Shown: positions 1 to 6,275 of the stretch, piece by piece | Layout of the letters: each line of letters opens with the position of its first letter | Numbering within the stretch: the first letter of the stretch is position 1 | NCBI GenBank assembly: GCA_020850915.1 | Contig: JADZDV010000414.1 | Location: 1 to 8,881, forward strand | DNA from: Chloroflexota bacterium | GTDB lineage: Bacteria; Chloroflexota; UBA6077; JADZDV01 | DNA: 8,881 nucleotides | Direction of reading: 5' to 3' | Notes under the pieces: model-generated | What the model was told of the DNA's origin: nothing | The model's input: the letters and a program-made list of their open reading frames with translations, nothing else | Database searches by the model: none | Translations under genes and position numbers: made by a program

Positions 1-1432
1 GGTGGGGAACCAGGCTGGATGAGGCCGAAATCCGCGCCCCGGCGGGTACTTCGGCCAGGATGCGCTCGATCGCTCGGGTGTGGCTTGTCTGGCTGGGAAC
101 GACGAATCCGTCCGCCCCGGGCCCGATGCCGTCGCGCAGGTAGGCCAGTCCGCTGCCCGCGAGGAGCAGACTCACCACCATGGGATAGACTGGCACGTCG
201 CGAATCGCCTGGCGGCCACGTGAGCGTGCTAGCCACGAAATCCAGCACGGGAGCCAGCGCTTCATTCTGCCCGCGCCGATCAGGGTCGCGGCGACGAGCA
301 CGCCGAGCACCACGCCCGAATAATGTGCCCGGCCGCTCGCCATCCAGGGTGAGCTTGACAGAACGTTCAGGGCCAGGCTTGGCGCCGCGGCCGCCAGGAT
401 CTCCGGCGCGAGGAGGGCAAACGGCAGCCCCAGCAGCGCCAGGGTGCCGAGATAGCTCAGCGCAGTCCCCCTGGTCAGGGTGTCCCAATACGCGCCAGGC
501 GAGGTCGAGAGCGCCAGCAGCCAGTCGGTGGGGCTGGATCCCAGATGGGCGTAGCGGGTCGCCAGCGGCGATACGACTTCGCCTGAATAGCGGGGAATGA
601 TGTAGGTGATGCAGGCAGTCGTCCAGCCCAGGCCGAGCAGGACGATCAGGAGGCCGGCCCAGCGGGTCTGTCGCCGCGTCGCCGCGACCAGGGCGACCAT
701 GGCCACGGCCAGGCCGACCTCCTCCTTGGCGCTCATGGCGAACAGCCCGGCCAGGACGGGAAGGACTCGCCGGCCGGTGTCCAGCCAGTCGATCATCGCC
801 AGCAGCGCTGGAGTGGCCAGGGCGACGGTATGGAAGTCCGACTGCAGCATCCACTGGCCGACCGGATTGAGCGCATAGGAGGCGCTCGCGACGACACCGG
901 CCCACGGACCGCCGAGGTGGCGCTGAGCGAGTCGAGCCGCGGGGATGCCGCCAAGCGCGAACAGCACGGCCTGGGCGACGAGGATCGCTCGCACGTCGTC
1001 CCAGACGTAATAGAGCGGCGTGAAGAGGATCGTCATCGGCTCCACGTGGAACGCCAGGAATGAGTCTGGTCGGAGTAGTTGGCGAACGTTCGCGTCCGTG
1101 TCGAACTCCGCCTTCTCGTACAGGCTGAAACGGAACGCCTGCCAGCGCATCCAGTTCCAGATCACCTGGTCGGTGAAGCCAAGGTCTTCAGCCTGAGTGT
1201 GGAACGCCTCATGCCGCTGGACGCTCAGCCAGGCGTAACCAGCGCCGTGGGCCACTACGATTGCCAGGACCAGCAGCGCGGCGACCCGCCGGGCCGTCCA
1301 GGCGAGCAGGCCGCGATGGGCGCGTCGTCGTGGCCACGGGAGATCACGCCCGATCGGCGCTACCACCGCGCTGGTGGGCTCGGCGGCAGGCCGGTGCGGT
1401 CCGCCGAGCTCTCTGGCGCCTATAGACTCCAC
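1..1432 (-). CDS. DUF2079 family polytopic membrane protein (3' end cut by window edge)
   Basis: The reverse strand is open without a stop from 1432 to base 1, giving at least 477 residues; the C-terminus lies outside the window. Family signatures seen are LGFTDQVIWN (residues 84-93), FHVEPM followed by FTPLYYVW (128-144), QSDFHTVALATP (197-208), KEEVGL (236-241) and RAHYSGVVLG (368-377). The visible end, with VPAGARISASSSLVPH (462-477), matches the soluble part that follows the helices in DUF2079 proteins. Hydrophobic segments lie near residues 48-70, 148-165, 203-215, 225-250, 259-279, 326-350, 371-387 and 416-431. DUF2079 proteins resemble GT-C type polyprenyl-sugar glycosyltransferases, but their substrates are unknown. 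The GTG at 1432 overlaps the end of the radical SAM gene by 13 bases, suggesting translational coupling. An in-frame GTG at 1366 is an alternative start, and neither has a strong Shine-Dalgarno. Family call is firm; function is not known. Confidence 0.87.
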   Translation of the reverse strand, partial: MESIGARELGGPHRPAAEPTSAVVAPIGRDLPWPRRRAHRGLLAWTARRVAALLVLAIVVAHGAGYAWLSVQRHEAFHTQAEDLGFTDQVIWNWMRWQAFRFSLYEKAEFDTDANVRQLLRPDSFLAFHVEPMTILFTPLYYVWDDVRAILVAQAVLFALGGIPAARLAQRHLGGPWAGVVASASYALNPVGQWMLQSDFHTVALATPALLAMIDWLDTGRRVLPVLAGLFAMSAKEEVGLAVAMVALVAATRRQTRWAGLLIVLLGLGWTTACITYIIPRYSGEVVSPLATRYAHLGSSPTDWLLALSTSPGAYWDTLTRGTALSYLGTLALLGLPFALLAPEILAAAAPSLALNVLSSSPWMASGRAHYSGVVLGVLVAATLIGAGRMKRWLPCWISWLARSRGRQAIRDVPVYPMVVSLLLAGSGLAYLRDGIGPGADGFVVPSQTSHTRAIERILAEVPAGARISASSSLVPH

Positions 1433-2448
1433 TGCACGCCGCAGTTCCGGCAGGCGGTCTTGGGATCGGGACTGTACAAGGCCTGGCGGAACTGCTGATA
1501 GGTCTGGCCATGCCAGACCGCCTCGACGCCATCCTTCAAGTAGTTGCCCAGAATGATGCTCTCGTACTCGACGCCGGTGAACGGCGCGATGCAGCAGGGC
1601 AGGGCGTTGCCGTTCGCGGTCACGTACGCCAGGCGCAGCGGTCGCGAGCAGCCTTGCCAGGGGTATGGGTTATCGTCCAGGCGATCGACGATCGCCTCGC
1701 GCGGGCTGATCGCTCCCGCGCCGCGGAAGGTAATGCCGAGCGCGGCTGCCAGGCGCTCCGCCTCGTTGATGATCCGCTCCGCCGCCTCGCGATAGCCGCG
1801 GTAGATCGACTGCTCCTCCACGGCCAGGCCGATTGACGAGAAGACCATTCGCTGGAGGTACACCTCGTCCACGCCGATCCTCGCGGCGAGTTCGATCACG
1901 CCCGGGAGCTCCGGCAGGTTCTCGCGCATGCCGGTGACCCAGAAGGAGACGCGCGGGCTGGTGGCCCCCTGCGCCTGCTTCGTCTGGACCATCTGGCCCA
2001 CGTGCTCGACGACTCTGTCAAAGGCCGGTACGCCGCGGACGCGCTGGTAGGTCTCTGGCGTGCTGCCATCGATCGACACGCGAAGCTCGTCGAGGCCGCT
2101 TTCGATCAGCGACTCCTGGCGACGCCGGGTCAGGAGAATGGCGTTCGTGTTGAACAGCACGTAGACGCCGCGCTCTTTGAGGAGCTGGATCATCGATGGC
2201 AGCTCGCGGTTCAGGAGCGGCTCTCCAATACCGTGCATCACCGCGCGGCGTAGCCCGGGCATTTGGTCCACCAGCCGCCGCAGCTCGCCGAGACCGAGGT
2301 GGTGCTCGCCCTCCTGCGGACCAAAGGTCAGCGGACAGGTCGCACAGAGCGAATTGCAGCGGTTCGCCACCTCGAAGTAGGCCTCGACAGGGCCGGGCAG
2401 GGGGTCCAGGGTCGGTAGCTCCCAGGAGCGCGTGGTCTCGATCAGCAT
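1420..2448 (-). CDS. Radical SAM/SPASM domain protein
   Basis: This 342-residue protein carries the radical SAM [4Fe-4S] motif CxxxCxxC at C31, C35 and C38 (RCNSLCATCP). A GIGEP motif at 73-77 corresponds to the SAM-binding GGEP motif, and LRVSIDGSTPETY around 120-132 is the usual strand-and-turn of the barrel. A C-terminal SPASM-type cysteine set (C267, C285, C286, C333, C336) should hold at least one auxiliary cluster. Such enzymes use SAM to make a 5'-deoxyadenosyl radical and modify peptides, sugars, lipids or cofactors; this one's substrate cannot be read from sequence. The ATG at 2448 has GGAG (2455-2458) six bases upstream. The gene sits 16 bases after a GT2 glycosyltransferase and overlaps the next DUF2079 gene. 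This suggests one transcript and a role in building or decorating an envelope molecule. No short precursor-peptide gene is evident nearby. It lacks obvious similarity to the C-terminal part of arsenosugar enzyme ArsS. Confidence 0.9.
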   Translation of the reverse strand: MLIETTRSWELPTLDPLPGPVEAYFEVANRCNSLCATCPLTFGPQEGEHHLGLGELRRLVDQMPGLRRAVMHGIGEPLLNRELPSMIQLLKERGVYVLFNTNAILLTRRRQESLIESGLDELRVSIDGSTPETYQRVRGVPAFDRVVEHVGQMVQTKQAQGATSPRVSFWVTGMRENLPELPGVIELAARIGVDEVYLQRMVFSSIGLAVEEQSIYRGYREAAERIINEAERLAAALGITFRGAGAISPREAIVDRLDDNPYPWQGCSRPLRLAYVTANGNALPCCIAPFTGVEYESIILGNYLKDGVEAVWHGQTYQQFRQALYSPDPKTACRNCGVQWSL

Positions 2449-2464
2449 GGATGACTCCGGGTGA

Positions 2465-3238
2465 TTATGGCCTGCTCGTCCTTGGAGTGGCGATGGAGCC
2501 GTCGGGAATTGGTGCTCGCGCGTAGCGAATCGCGGTGGTGATCAGCTTCTGACTCGCTCCTATCGTACCCCGGACGGTGCCGGAGACCTTCGACGAGCCT
2601 CCGCCACGCTGGCGGTACTCGACGTCCACCTGCTCGATCCGTAGCCCGGCCCGAATCGCCTTCACGATCATCTCCGTCGTCCAGCCGTACGTGCGCTCGC
2701 GCATCGCCAGGCCCGCGAGCCGGTCGGCGCGAACCGCCTTGAACGACGGCAGGTCGCGTGGCGCGCGGCCGGCCAGGAGGCGGATGATCCCCAGGACGAA
2801 GCGGTTGCCGAGTCGAGCGTGCAGCGGCAGCGCGCCCGGCGTGAAGCGACGGCAGCCGAGGACGAGGTCCGCGCGTCCTTCCGCGATCGGGCCGACCAGT
2901 CGCGGAATCTCGGCTGGCGGGTCGGAATAGTCGCCGTCCAGAAACACGAGGATCTCCGCCGGAGTGGCCGCCTGGCAGCCCTCCCAGCAGGCGGCGCCAT
3001 AGCCGCGCTGTCGCTGTACGATCACGGTCGCCCCCGCGGCGGCAGCTCTCTCACGCGTCTGGTCCTCGCTGCCGCCGTCGACCACGAAGACGTGGTCGCG
3101 GTACTCCGTCGGCACCTCCGCGAGAACGGCTCCGACGATAGCCTCTTCGTTCCAGACCGGCACGATGACCGCGACCCGCGGACCGATCCTGGCTTCGCCA
3201 TCCGACGGCATGGCTCGAACGTCTGCCCGACCCCTCAC
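2465..3238 (-). CDS. Glycosyltransferase family 2, dolichyl/polyprenyl-phosphate sugar synthase-like
   Basis: A 257-residue GT-A fold enzyme. Seen in order: PVWNEE (27-32) at the nucleotide-sugar site, VVDGGSEDQT (52-61), RGYGAACWEG (78-87), the metal-binding DGD motif with D101 and D103, DLPSFKAVR (162-170), YGWTTEM (184-190) and the YRQRGGGSSK acceptor-loop signature (208-217). This pattern is typical of the DPM1/GtrB-like branch, which moves a sugar from a nucleotide donor to a polyprenyl-phosphate carrier at the cytoplasmic face. No transmembrane segment follows the catalytic domain, so it is the short, peripheral type. Donor and acceptor cannot be predicted. The GTG start at 3238 shares a GTGA overlap with the stop of the upstream TIGR04282 gene, implying translational coupling. 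An ATG nine codons in is an alternative start. The membrane-bound DUF2079 protein two genes downstream could use a lipid-linked sugar made here (inference). Confidence 0.88.
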   Translation of the reverse strand: MRGRADVRAMPSDGEARIGPRVAVIVPVWNEEAIVGAVLAEVPTEYRDHVFVVDGGSEDQTRERAAAAGATVIVQRQRGYGAACWEGCQAATPAEILVFLDGDYSDPPAEIPRLVGPIAEGRADLVLGCRRFTPGALPLHARLGNRFVLGIIRLLAGRAPRDLPSFKAVRADRLAGLAMRERTYGWTTEMIVKAIRAGLRIEQVDVEYRQRGGGSSKVSGTVRGTIGASQKLITTAIRYARAPIPDGSIATPRTSRP

Positions 3239-3921
3239 GGCGTGCCTGCCAGCTCACCTACGATGCCGAGCGCGGCGAAGGCGCGCCGCGTGTGGACGGC
3301 ATGGTGCTGGTCGGTCCTGCCGAGATCGGCCTGGAGCTGCAGCAGCCCCGCGCGGTCGTCCACGTCGTACCACCGCTCCTGGAGGTGGACCGTCAGTCCG
3401 TCCGCCGTGCAGCGCTCCAACGACTGGGCAAGCACCTGATTCGTGCTCCACGTCATCTCGCGAAAGAGGCTGGGGAAGGTCCTGCGTGCCGCGACGAGGT
3501 AGTAGCCTCCATCGTCGCTCGGTCCGAAGACGACGTCGCATGTCGCCAGGGCCGCGATGGCGCCAGCGATGTGGCCAGAGGGCAATGTCGGATTGTCACT
3601 GCTCATGACGAGCACCGTGGAGGCGCTCCGCAGTCCTTCGGCGAAGCATTCCTCCAGCGCGGCGCCGAGCCCAGCGCCGTGCTGGGCGACGACCTCGCAG
3701 GTACCGTCGAGGAGCCGCGCCAGCGCGCTGGCATCGGTCTCGTCAGGACAGATCGCCCGGATGCGGACGTCGGGGACGGTCGCCGCGGCCGCGATGCTGT
3801 CGAGCAGCATTCCCTGGTACAGCGCCGCGGCCTGTTCAGGCCGGAGGGGCGGGCAGAGCCTCGTCTTGACAGCGCCGGGACGGGGTGCCTTGGCCACAAC
3901 GTACACCAGCGCTTCGGACAA
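3235..3921 (-). CDS. TIGR04282/DUF2064 family glycosyltransferase (CofC/MobA-like fold)
   Basis: A 228-residue protein of the DUF2064 family. Seen: the N-terminal nucleotide-binding AKAPRPGAVKTRL (10-22), SSDNP (107-111) in place of the usual GSD.P, GPSDDGGYYLVA (133-144) and the C-terminal WYDVDD (184-189). The family name includes 'arsenosugar biosynthesis' because some members sit in arsenosugar clusters. No arsenic gene is visible here, so that role should not be assumed. The frame stays open upstream to 4248, but that region overlaps the amidohydrolase gene and looks non-coding. I chose the TTG at 3921, which has GGAGAA (3928-3933) six bases upstream and places the conserved N-terminus at residue 5. 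Another possible start, ATG at 4077, would add about 52 arginine-rich residues without a ribosome site. The gene leads a four-gene cassette. Confidence 0.85.
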   Translation of the reverse strand: MSEALVYVVAKAPRPGAVKTRLCPPLRPEQAAALYQGMLLDSIAAAATVPDVRIRAICPDETDASALARLLDGTCEVVAQHGAGLGAALEECFAEGLRSASTVLVMSSDNPTLPSGHIAGAIAALATCDVVFGPSDDGGYYLVAARRTFPSLFREMTWSTNQVLAQSLERCTADGLTVHLQERWYDVDDRAGLLQLQADLGRTDQHHAVHTRRAFAALGIVGELAGTP

Positions 3922-4096
3922 CGAGACTTCTCCGTGGTATTGGCGCCGCCCCGGGCCACGTCGTCTGCCTGGACATGCGTACCTTCTCCGCCTCGCCAGA
4001 TCCAGGAAGACCAGCACTAGGATACAACAGCCCGCTGTACCGGGTGTGCGGAGGAGTGTCTCGATCGCGTCCGGTCCCATCGCCGGGCGCGGGGCG
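3922..4096 (-). other. Intergenic spacer ahead of the glycosylation cassette
   Basis: About 175 bases separate the amidohydrolase stop from the TIGR04282 TTG start, the largest gap on the minus strand. Apart from the ribosome site, I see one possible -10 element, TATCCT (minus strand, 4024 to 4019), preceded by TGT but without a recognisable -35 at the proper distance. The spacing suggests that the cassette has its own promoter, but the sequence does not prove it. No convincing terminator hairpin or small gene is seen. Confidence 0.3.
3928..3933 (-). promoter_or_regulatory. Ribosome binding site that fixes a TTG start
   Basis: On the minus strand GGAGAA lies six bases before TTG (3919-3921). 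The conserved DUF2064 domain begins four codons later, and no ATG or GTG lies close by upstream in frame. This supports TTG as the true start rather than the far upstream end of the open frame. Confidence 0.6.
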
Positions 4097-4993
4097 TCAA
4101 GAGCCGGAGCGTTGAGCGTAAAGGTCGAACAGGCGCGCGGCGTTGCTGTAAAGGATCTTGTCTTCGATGCTCGAACCGAGCTGCAGCGCCTGGAGTCCTG
4201 TGATGCCCTGGCCCACCGGGTACGGCAGGTTCGGAAAGTCGCTGCCATAGATCACTCGGTCCTGAAACGCGACAAGCCCGGACAGCGGTGGCTGCCAGTC
4301 GAAGTAGCCGGCGAACACCATCGTCGTGTCGAGATAGAGCTGATCGAAGCGGTCCATCAGCTCGAAGTAGTCGTCGAACCGATCCGCGCCCATGTGTGCC
4401 ACGACAAACCGCAGGTCGGGAAAACGTCGCAGGGCGCGCTCGAGTCGACGATGGTCGGCGAAGGGCGAGCGCTCCGGGGCGGGGCCGCTGTGGATCAAGA
4501 CGATCTTGCCCAGTTGTTCGGCGACGCGATAGGCGGGCCAGAGTCCAGGGTCATCTGGGAAGCACTCCTGGACCTGGCAGTGGACCTTCATCCCTGCCAG
4601 GCCCAGCTCGCTGAAGGCGATCGGAGCGAGCCGCGCCACGTCGTCCGCTGGGTGGAACGTCGCCAGCGGAATGCTCGCCGGATGGCGCCGCGCGAGCTCG
4701 GCACTCCAGGCGTTCAGGCCCTCCGCCAGACCCGGTCGGTGGGCGTAGGTTGAAAAGACGAACCGCTCGACGCCGCTCGCCAGCAGGATCGAGATCAGCT
4801 CATCCGCGCTCCCCTGGTAGCGCACCGGCCAGATGTGCGCCTCGAAATGACTCCAGACCGCCCGGAACAGCCGGTCTGGAAAGAAGTGCGTGTGGGCGTC
4901 GAAGACTCGAACGCCCGATCGATCAGGCGCTGGGAGCAGCGAGCGCCTCGTCGATCTCCCGGCGGCTCGGATTGACCATCCACTTGCCGCCAA
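4097..4993 (-). CDS. Amidohydrolase-2 family metal-dependent hydrolase (TIM barrel)
   Basis: Up to 298 residues. The first barrel strand carries the metal-binding HxH motif (FDAHTHFFP, H34 and H36). Later landmarks are GMKVHCQ (K136, H138), VLIHSGPAPE (H168), VVAHMGADR (H200) and IYGSDFPNLPYP (D252). These correspond to the metal and catalytic residues of the amidohydrolase_2 group (PF04909), which hydrolyses or decarboxylates diverse cyclic and aromatic compounds. The substrate is unknown. The start is a problem. The only ATG/GTG/TTG in frame before HxH is the TTG at 4993, which overlaps the glutaredoxin gene by 71 bases and has no good ribosome site. A CTG at 4939, with GAGG six bases upstream, would give a more ordinary length of about 280 residues. 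The next GTG, near residue 57, would remove the catalytic HxH. Probably co-transcribed with glutaredoxin. Confidence 0.84.
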   Translation of the reverse strand: MAASGWSIRAAGRSTRRSLLPAPDRSGVRVFDAHTHFFPDRLFRAVWSHFEAHIWPVRYQGSADELISILLASGVERFVFSTYAHRPGLAEGLNAWSAELARRHPASIPLATFHPADDVARLAPIAFSELGLAGMKVHCQVQECFPDDPGLWPAYRVAEQLGKIVLIHSGPAPERSPFADHRRLERALRRFPDLRFVVAHMGADRFDDYFELMDRFDQLYLDTTMVFAGYFDWQPPLSGLVAFQDRVIYGSDFPNLPYPVGQGITGLQALQLGSSIEDKILYSNAARLFDLYAQRSGS

Positions 4994-5168
4994 TCTCGAG
5001 CGTCGGGACGACGCGATAACCGCCGGTCAGCTCTTCGATGCGATCTCCGTACTCCGGGTTCGCTTCAATGTCGACTTCCTGGAACTCGACGCTCTTGCTC
5101 TTCAAGTAGCGCTTTGTACTCACACAGATGCCGCACCAGGTCGTGGTGTACATCCGAACATCAGGCAT
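4923..5168 (-). CDS. Mycoredoxin-like glutaredoxin, CGIC active site
   Basis: An 81-residue thioredoxin-fold protein. The redox motif is WCGIC (C12, C15) after the first strand, with the cis-proline loop at VVPTL (P55) and an NPSRREI tail segment (66-72). The TTTWCG start and the 'NPS..E' ending resemble the actinobacterial glutaredoxin/mycoredoxin branch, which reduces mixed disulfides with low-molecular-weight thiols in the cytoplasm. The thiol used in this organism is not shown by the sequence. I chose the ATG at 5168, which is preceded by AAGGAG with a somewhat long spacer of 11 bases. An upstream in-frame start at 5216 would add 16 unconserved residues. The gene follows the nitrilase-family gene after 73 bases and overlaps the frame of the amidohydrolase downstream. 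Whether it serves those two hydrolases or general thiol metabolism is unknown. Confidence 0.85.
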   Translation of the reverse strand: MPDVRMYTTTWCGICVSTKRYLKSKSVEFQEVDIEANPEYGDRIEELTGGYRVVPTLEIGGKWMVNPSRREIDEALAAPSA

Positions 5169-5241
5169 CGCGGGCGCGTCTCCTTCTGGGTCATGGCCTC
5201 TACTCTGCCGCAACAAGTGGATTCTGGATGTTATTCCAGCT

Positions 5242-6111
5242 TCACACGACGCTCGCGGCGCGCTCCGTGATCGCTCCGTACAGCTCCGGGCGGCGCTGAC
5301 CCCACAGGTGCATCTCGTAGACGCCGGGCTCGATCACCAGGTTCTTGTCTCGCGCGCGGGCCGGTTCGATCTCGGCGAAGATCGTCTCCTCCTCGGCGCC
5401 CGCCTCCGCGAGGACATTGCCGTTCACGTCCACAATCTGGCTTCGGCCGATGAAATGGACGCCCGCCTCATCACCGGCGCGGTCCGCGGAGATGATGAAG
5501 ACGTGGTTCTCGTTGCCCCGTGTGCGCAGCATGTAGTCCGGCTGGGTGCGGCCGGGCGGCGGGAGATTGGTGGGGTTCGCAACGATGTCAGCGCCAGCGA
5601 GCGCCAGCGCTCGTGCCGTCTCGGGGAAGCGCATGTCGAAGCAGATGGCCATGCCAATCCGTCCAACTGCTGTTTCGTGAACCTGGAATCCGATCTGCCC
5701 CTGGGCGGCGAAGCGATCGACCGCCTCGAACGGCAGGTGCGACTTGTGGTACTTCCCGACGAGCCCCTCCGGACCGACGAGCGCCGCGCAGTTGTAAATC
5801 CGATCGCCCTCGCGCTCCAGCAGGCCGAAGATGACGTACACGTCGAGCTCGCGGCAGAGAGCCGCCATCTGAACGGTCGCCGGCCCCGGAACCGGCTCGG
5901 CAAAGCGGGCGGACTCTTCAAGACTCTGGAAACAGTAGCCCGTGAGGGCGCACTCCGGGAACACGATCAGTCGCGCCCCGCGCTCTGCCGCCGCCCGGGC
6001 CCGCTCGGTGATCTGCCGCAGATTGTGCGCGTTCTCGCCCAGTCTTGGATCGGTCTGAACGGCGGCCACTTTGACTCGCCCGACGCCGCTGCTGCTGCTC
6101 TGCTCGCTCAT
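5242..6111 (-). CDS. Carbon-nitrogen hydrolase (nitrilase superfamily)
   Basis: A 289-residue enzyme, normal length for a single-domain member. The catalytic triad is visible: E53 in VFPECALTGY, K123 in KYHKSHLPF, and nucleophile C157 in MAICFDMRFPE. Other family features are the N-terminal VKVAAVQTDP strand (13-22), ANPTNLP (178-184) and the RTRGNENHVFIISADR segment (196-211). Members cleave non-peptide C-N bonds in amides, carbamoyl compounds or omega-amino amides; an aliphatic or omega-amidase-type activity is more likely than true nitrile hydrolysis, but the substrate is not determined. The ATG at 6111 is preceded by GAGGAG (6118-6123) with a six-base spacer, better than an upstream in-frame start at 6168 that adds 19 unconserved residues. 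It is the first gene of the minus-strand block and divergent from the cyclase gene. Confidence 0.92.
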   Translation of the reverse strand: MSEQSSSSGVGRVKVAAVQTDPRLGENAHNLRQITERARAAAERGARLIVFPECALTGYCFQSLEESARFAEPVPGPATVQMAALCRELDVYVIFGLLEREGDRIYNCAALVGPEGLVGKYHKSHLPFEAVDRFAAQGQIGFQVHETAVGRIGMAICFDMRFPETARALALAGADIVANPTNLPPPGRTQPDYMLRTRGNENHVFIISADRAGDEAGVHFIGRSQIVDVNGNVLAEAGAEEETIFAEIEPARARDKNLVIEPGVYEMHLWGQRRPELYGAITERAASVV

Positions 6112-6275
6112 CGTCGTCTCCTCGCGGCTCTGGAAGCTCGTGCTGGGAGAGATAGTAGCGCGTTTCAATTTCCCACGTCGGGCGCTGGGACCTGCGCTAC
6201 ACTGCTGGTAGTCGAGCGCCGGCCTCTCGTCGGCAACGCTGCTCGCTCGACGGCGCGGGGGAGGGAGCCGGGTTC
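6112..6275. promoter_or_regulatory. Divergent intergenic region between hydrolase and cyclase genes
   Basis: These 164 bases must hold promoters in both directions. On the plus strand TACACT (6198-6203) is a possible -10 for the cyclase gene, without a clear -35. On the minus strand TACTAT, upstream of the hydrolase start, is a possible -10, again with no convincing -35. A purine-rich ribosome site (GGGAGGGAG, within 6258-6268) precedes the cyclase ATG. No clear operator palindrome is seen. Confidence 0.3.

Noticed and set aside
19..1498. Several plus-strand open frames across the left 1.5 kb, up to about 190 residues.
   Set aside because: They are Arg/Ala/Pro-rich with no recognisable domain, and lie opposite the continuous DUF2079 frame that carries clear family motifs.
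3922..4077. In-frame N-terminal extension of TIGR04282 from an ATG at 4077.
   Set aside because: No ribosome site and an Arg-rich, unconserved-looking stretch; the TTG at 3921 has a well-placed GGAGAA and matches the family N-terminus.
4095..4100. TTGACG on the minus strand, a possible -35 for the TIGR04282 cassette.
   Set aside because: No -10-like hexamer lies 16-18 bases downstream, and the match falls on the amidohydrolase stop codon.
3292..4753. Long plus-strand open frames (up to about 398 residues) opposite the TIGR04282 and amidohydrolase genes.
   Set aside because: Antisense shadows in high-GC DNA; the minus-strand products carry catalytic motifs and these do not.
5224..5239. Small inverted repeat CTGGA/TCCAG after the nitrilase-family gene, as a terminator.
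   Set aside because: The stem is only five pairs with no T-tract, too weak to call.
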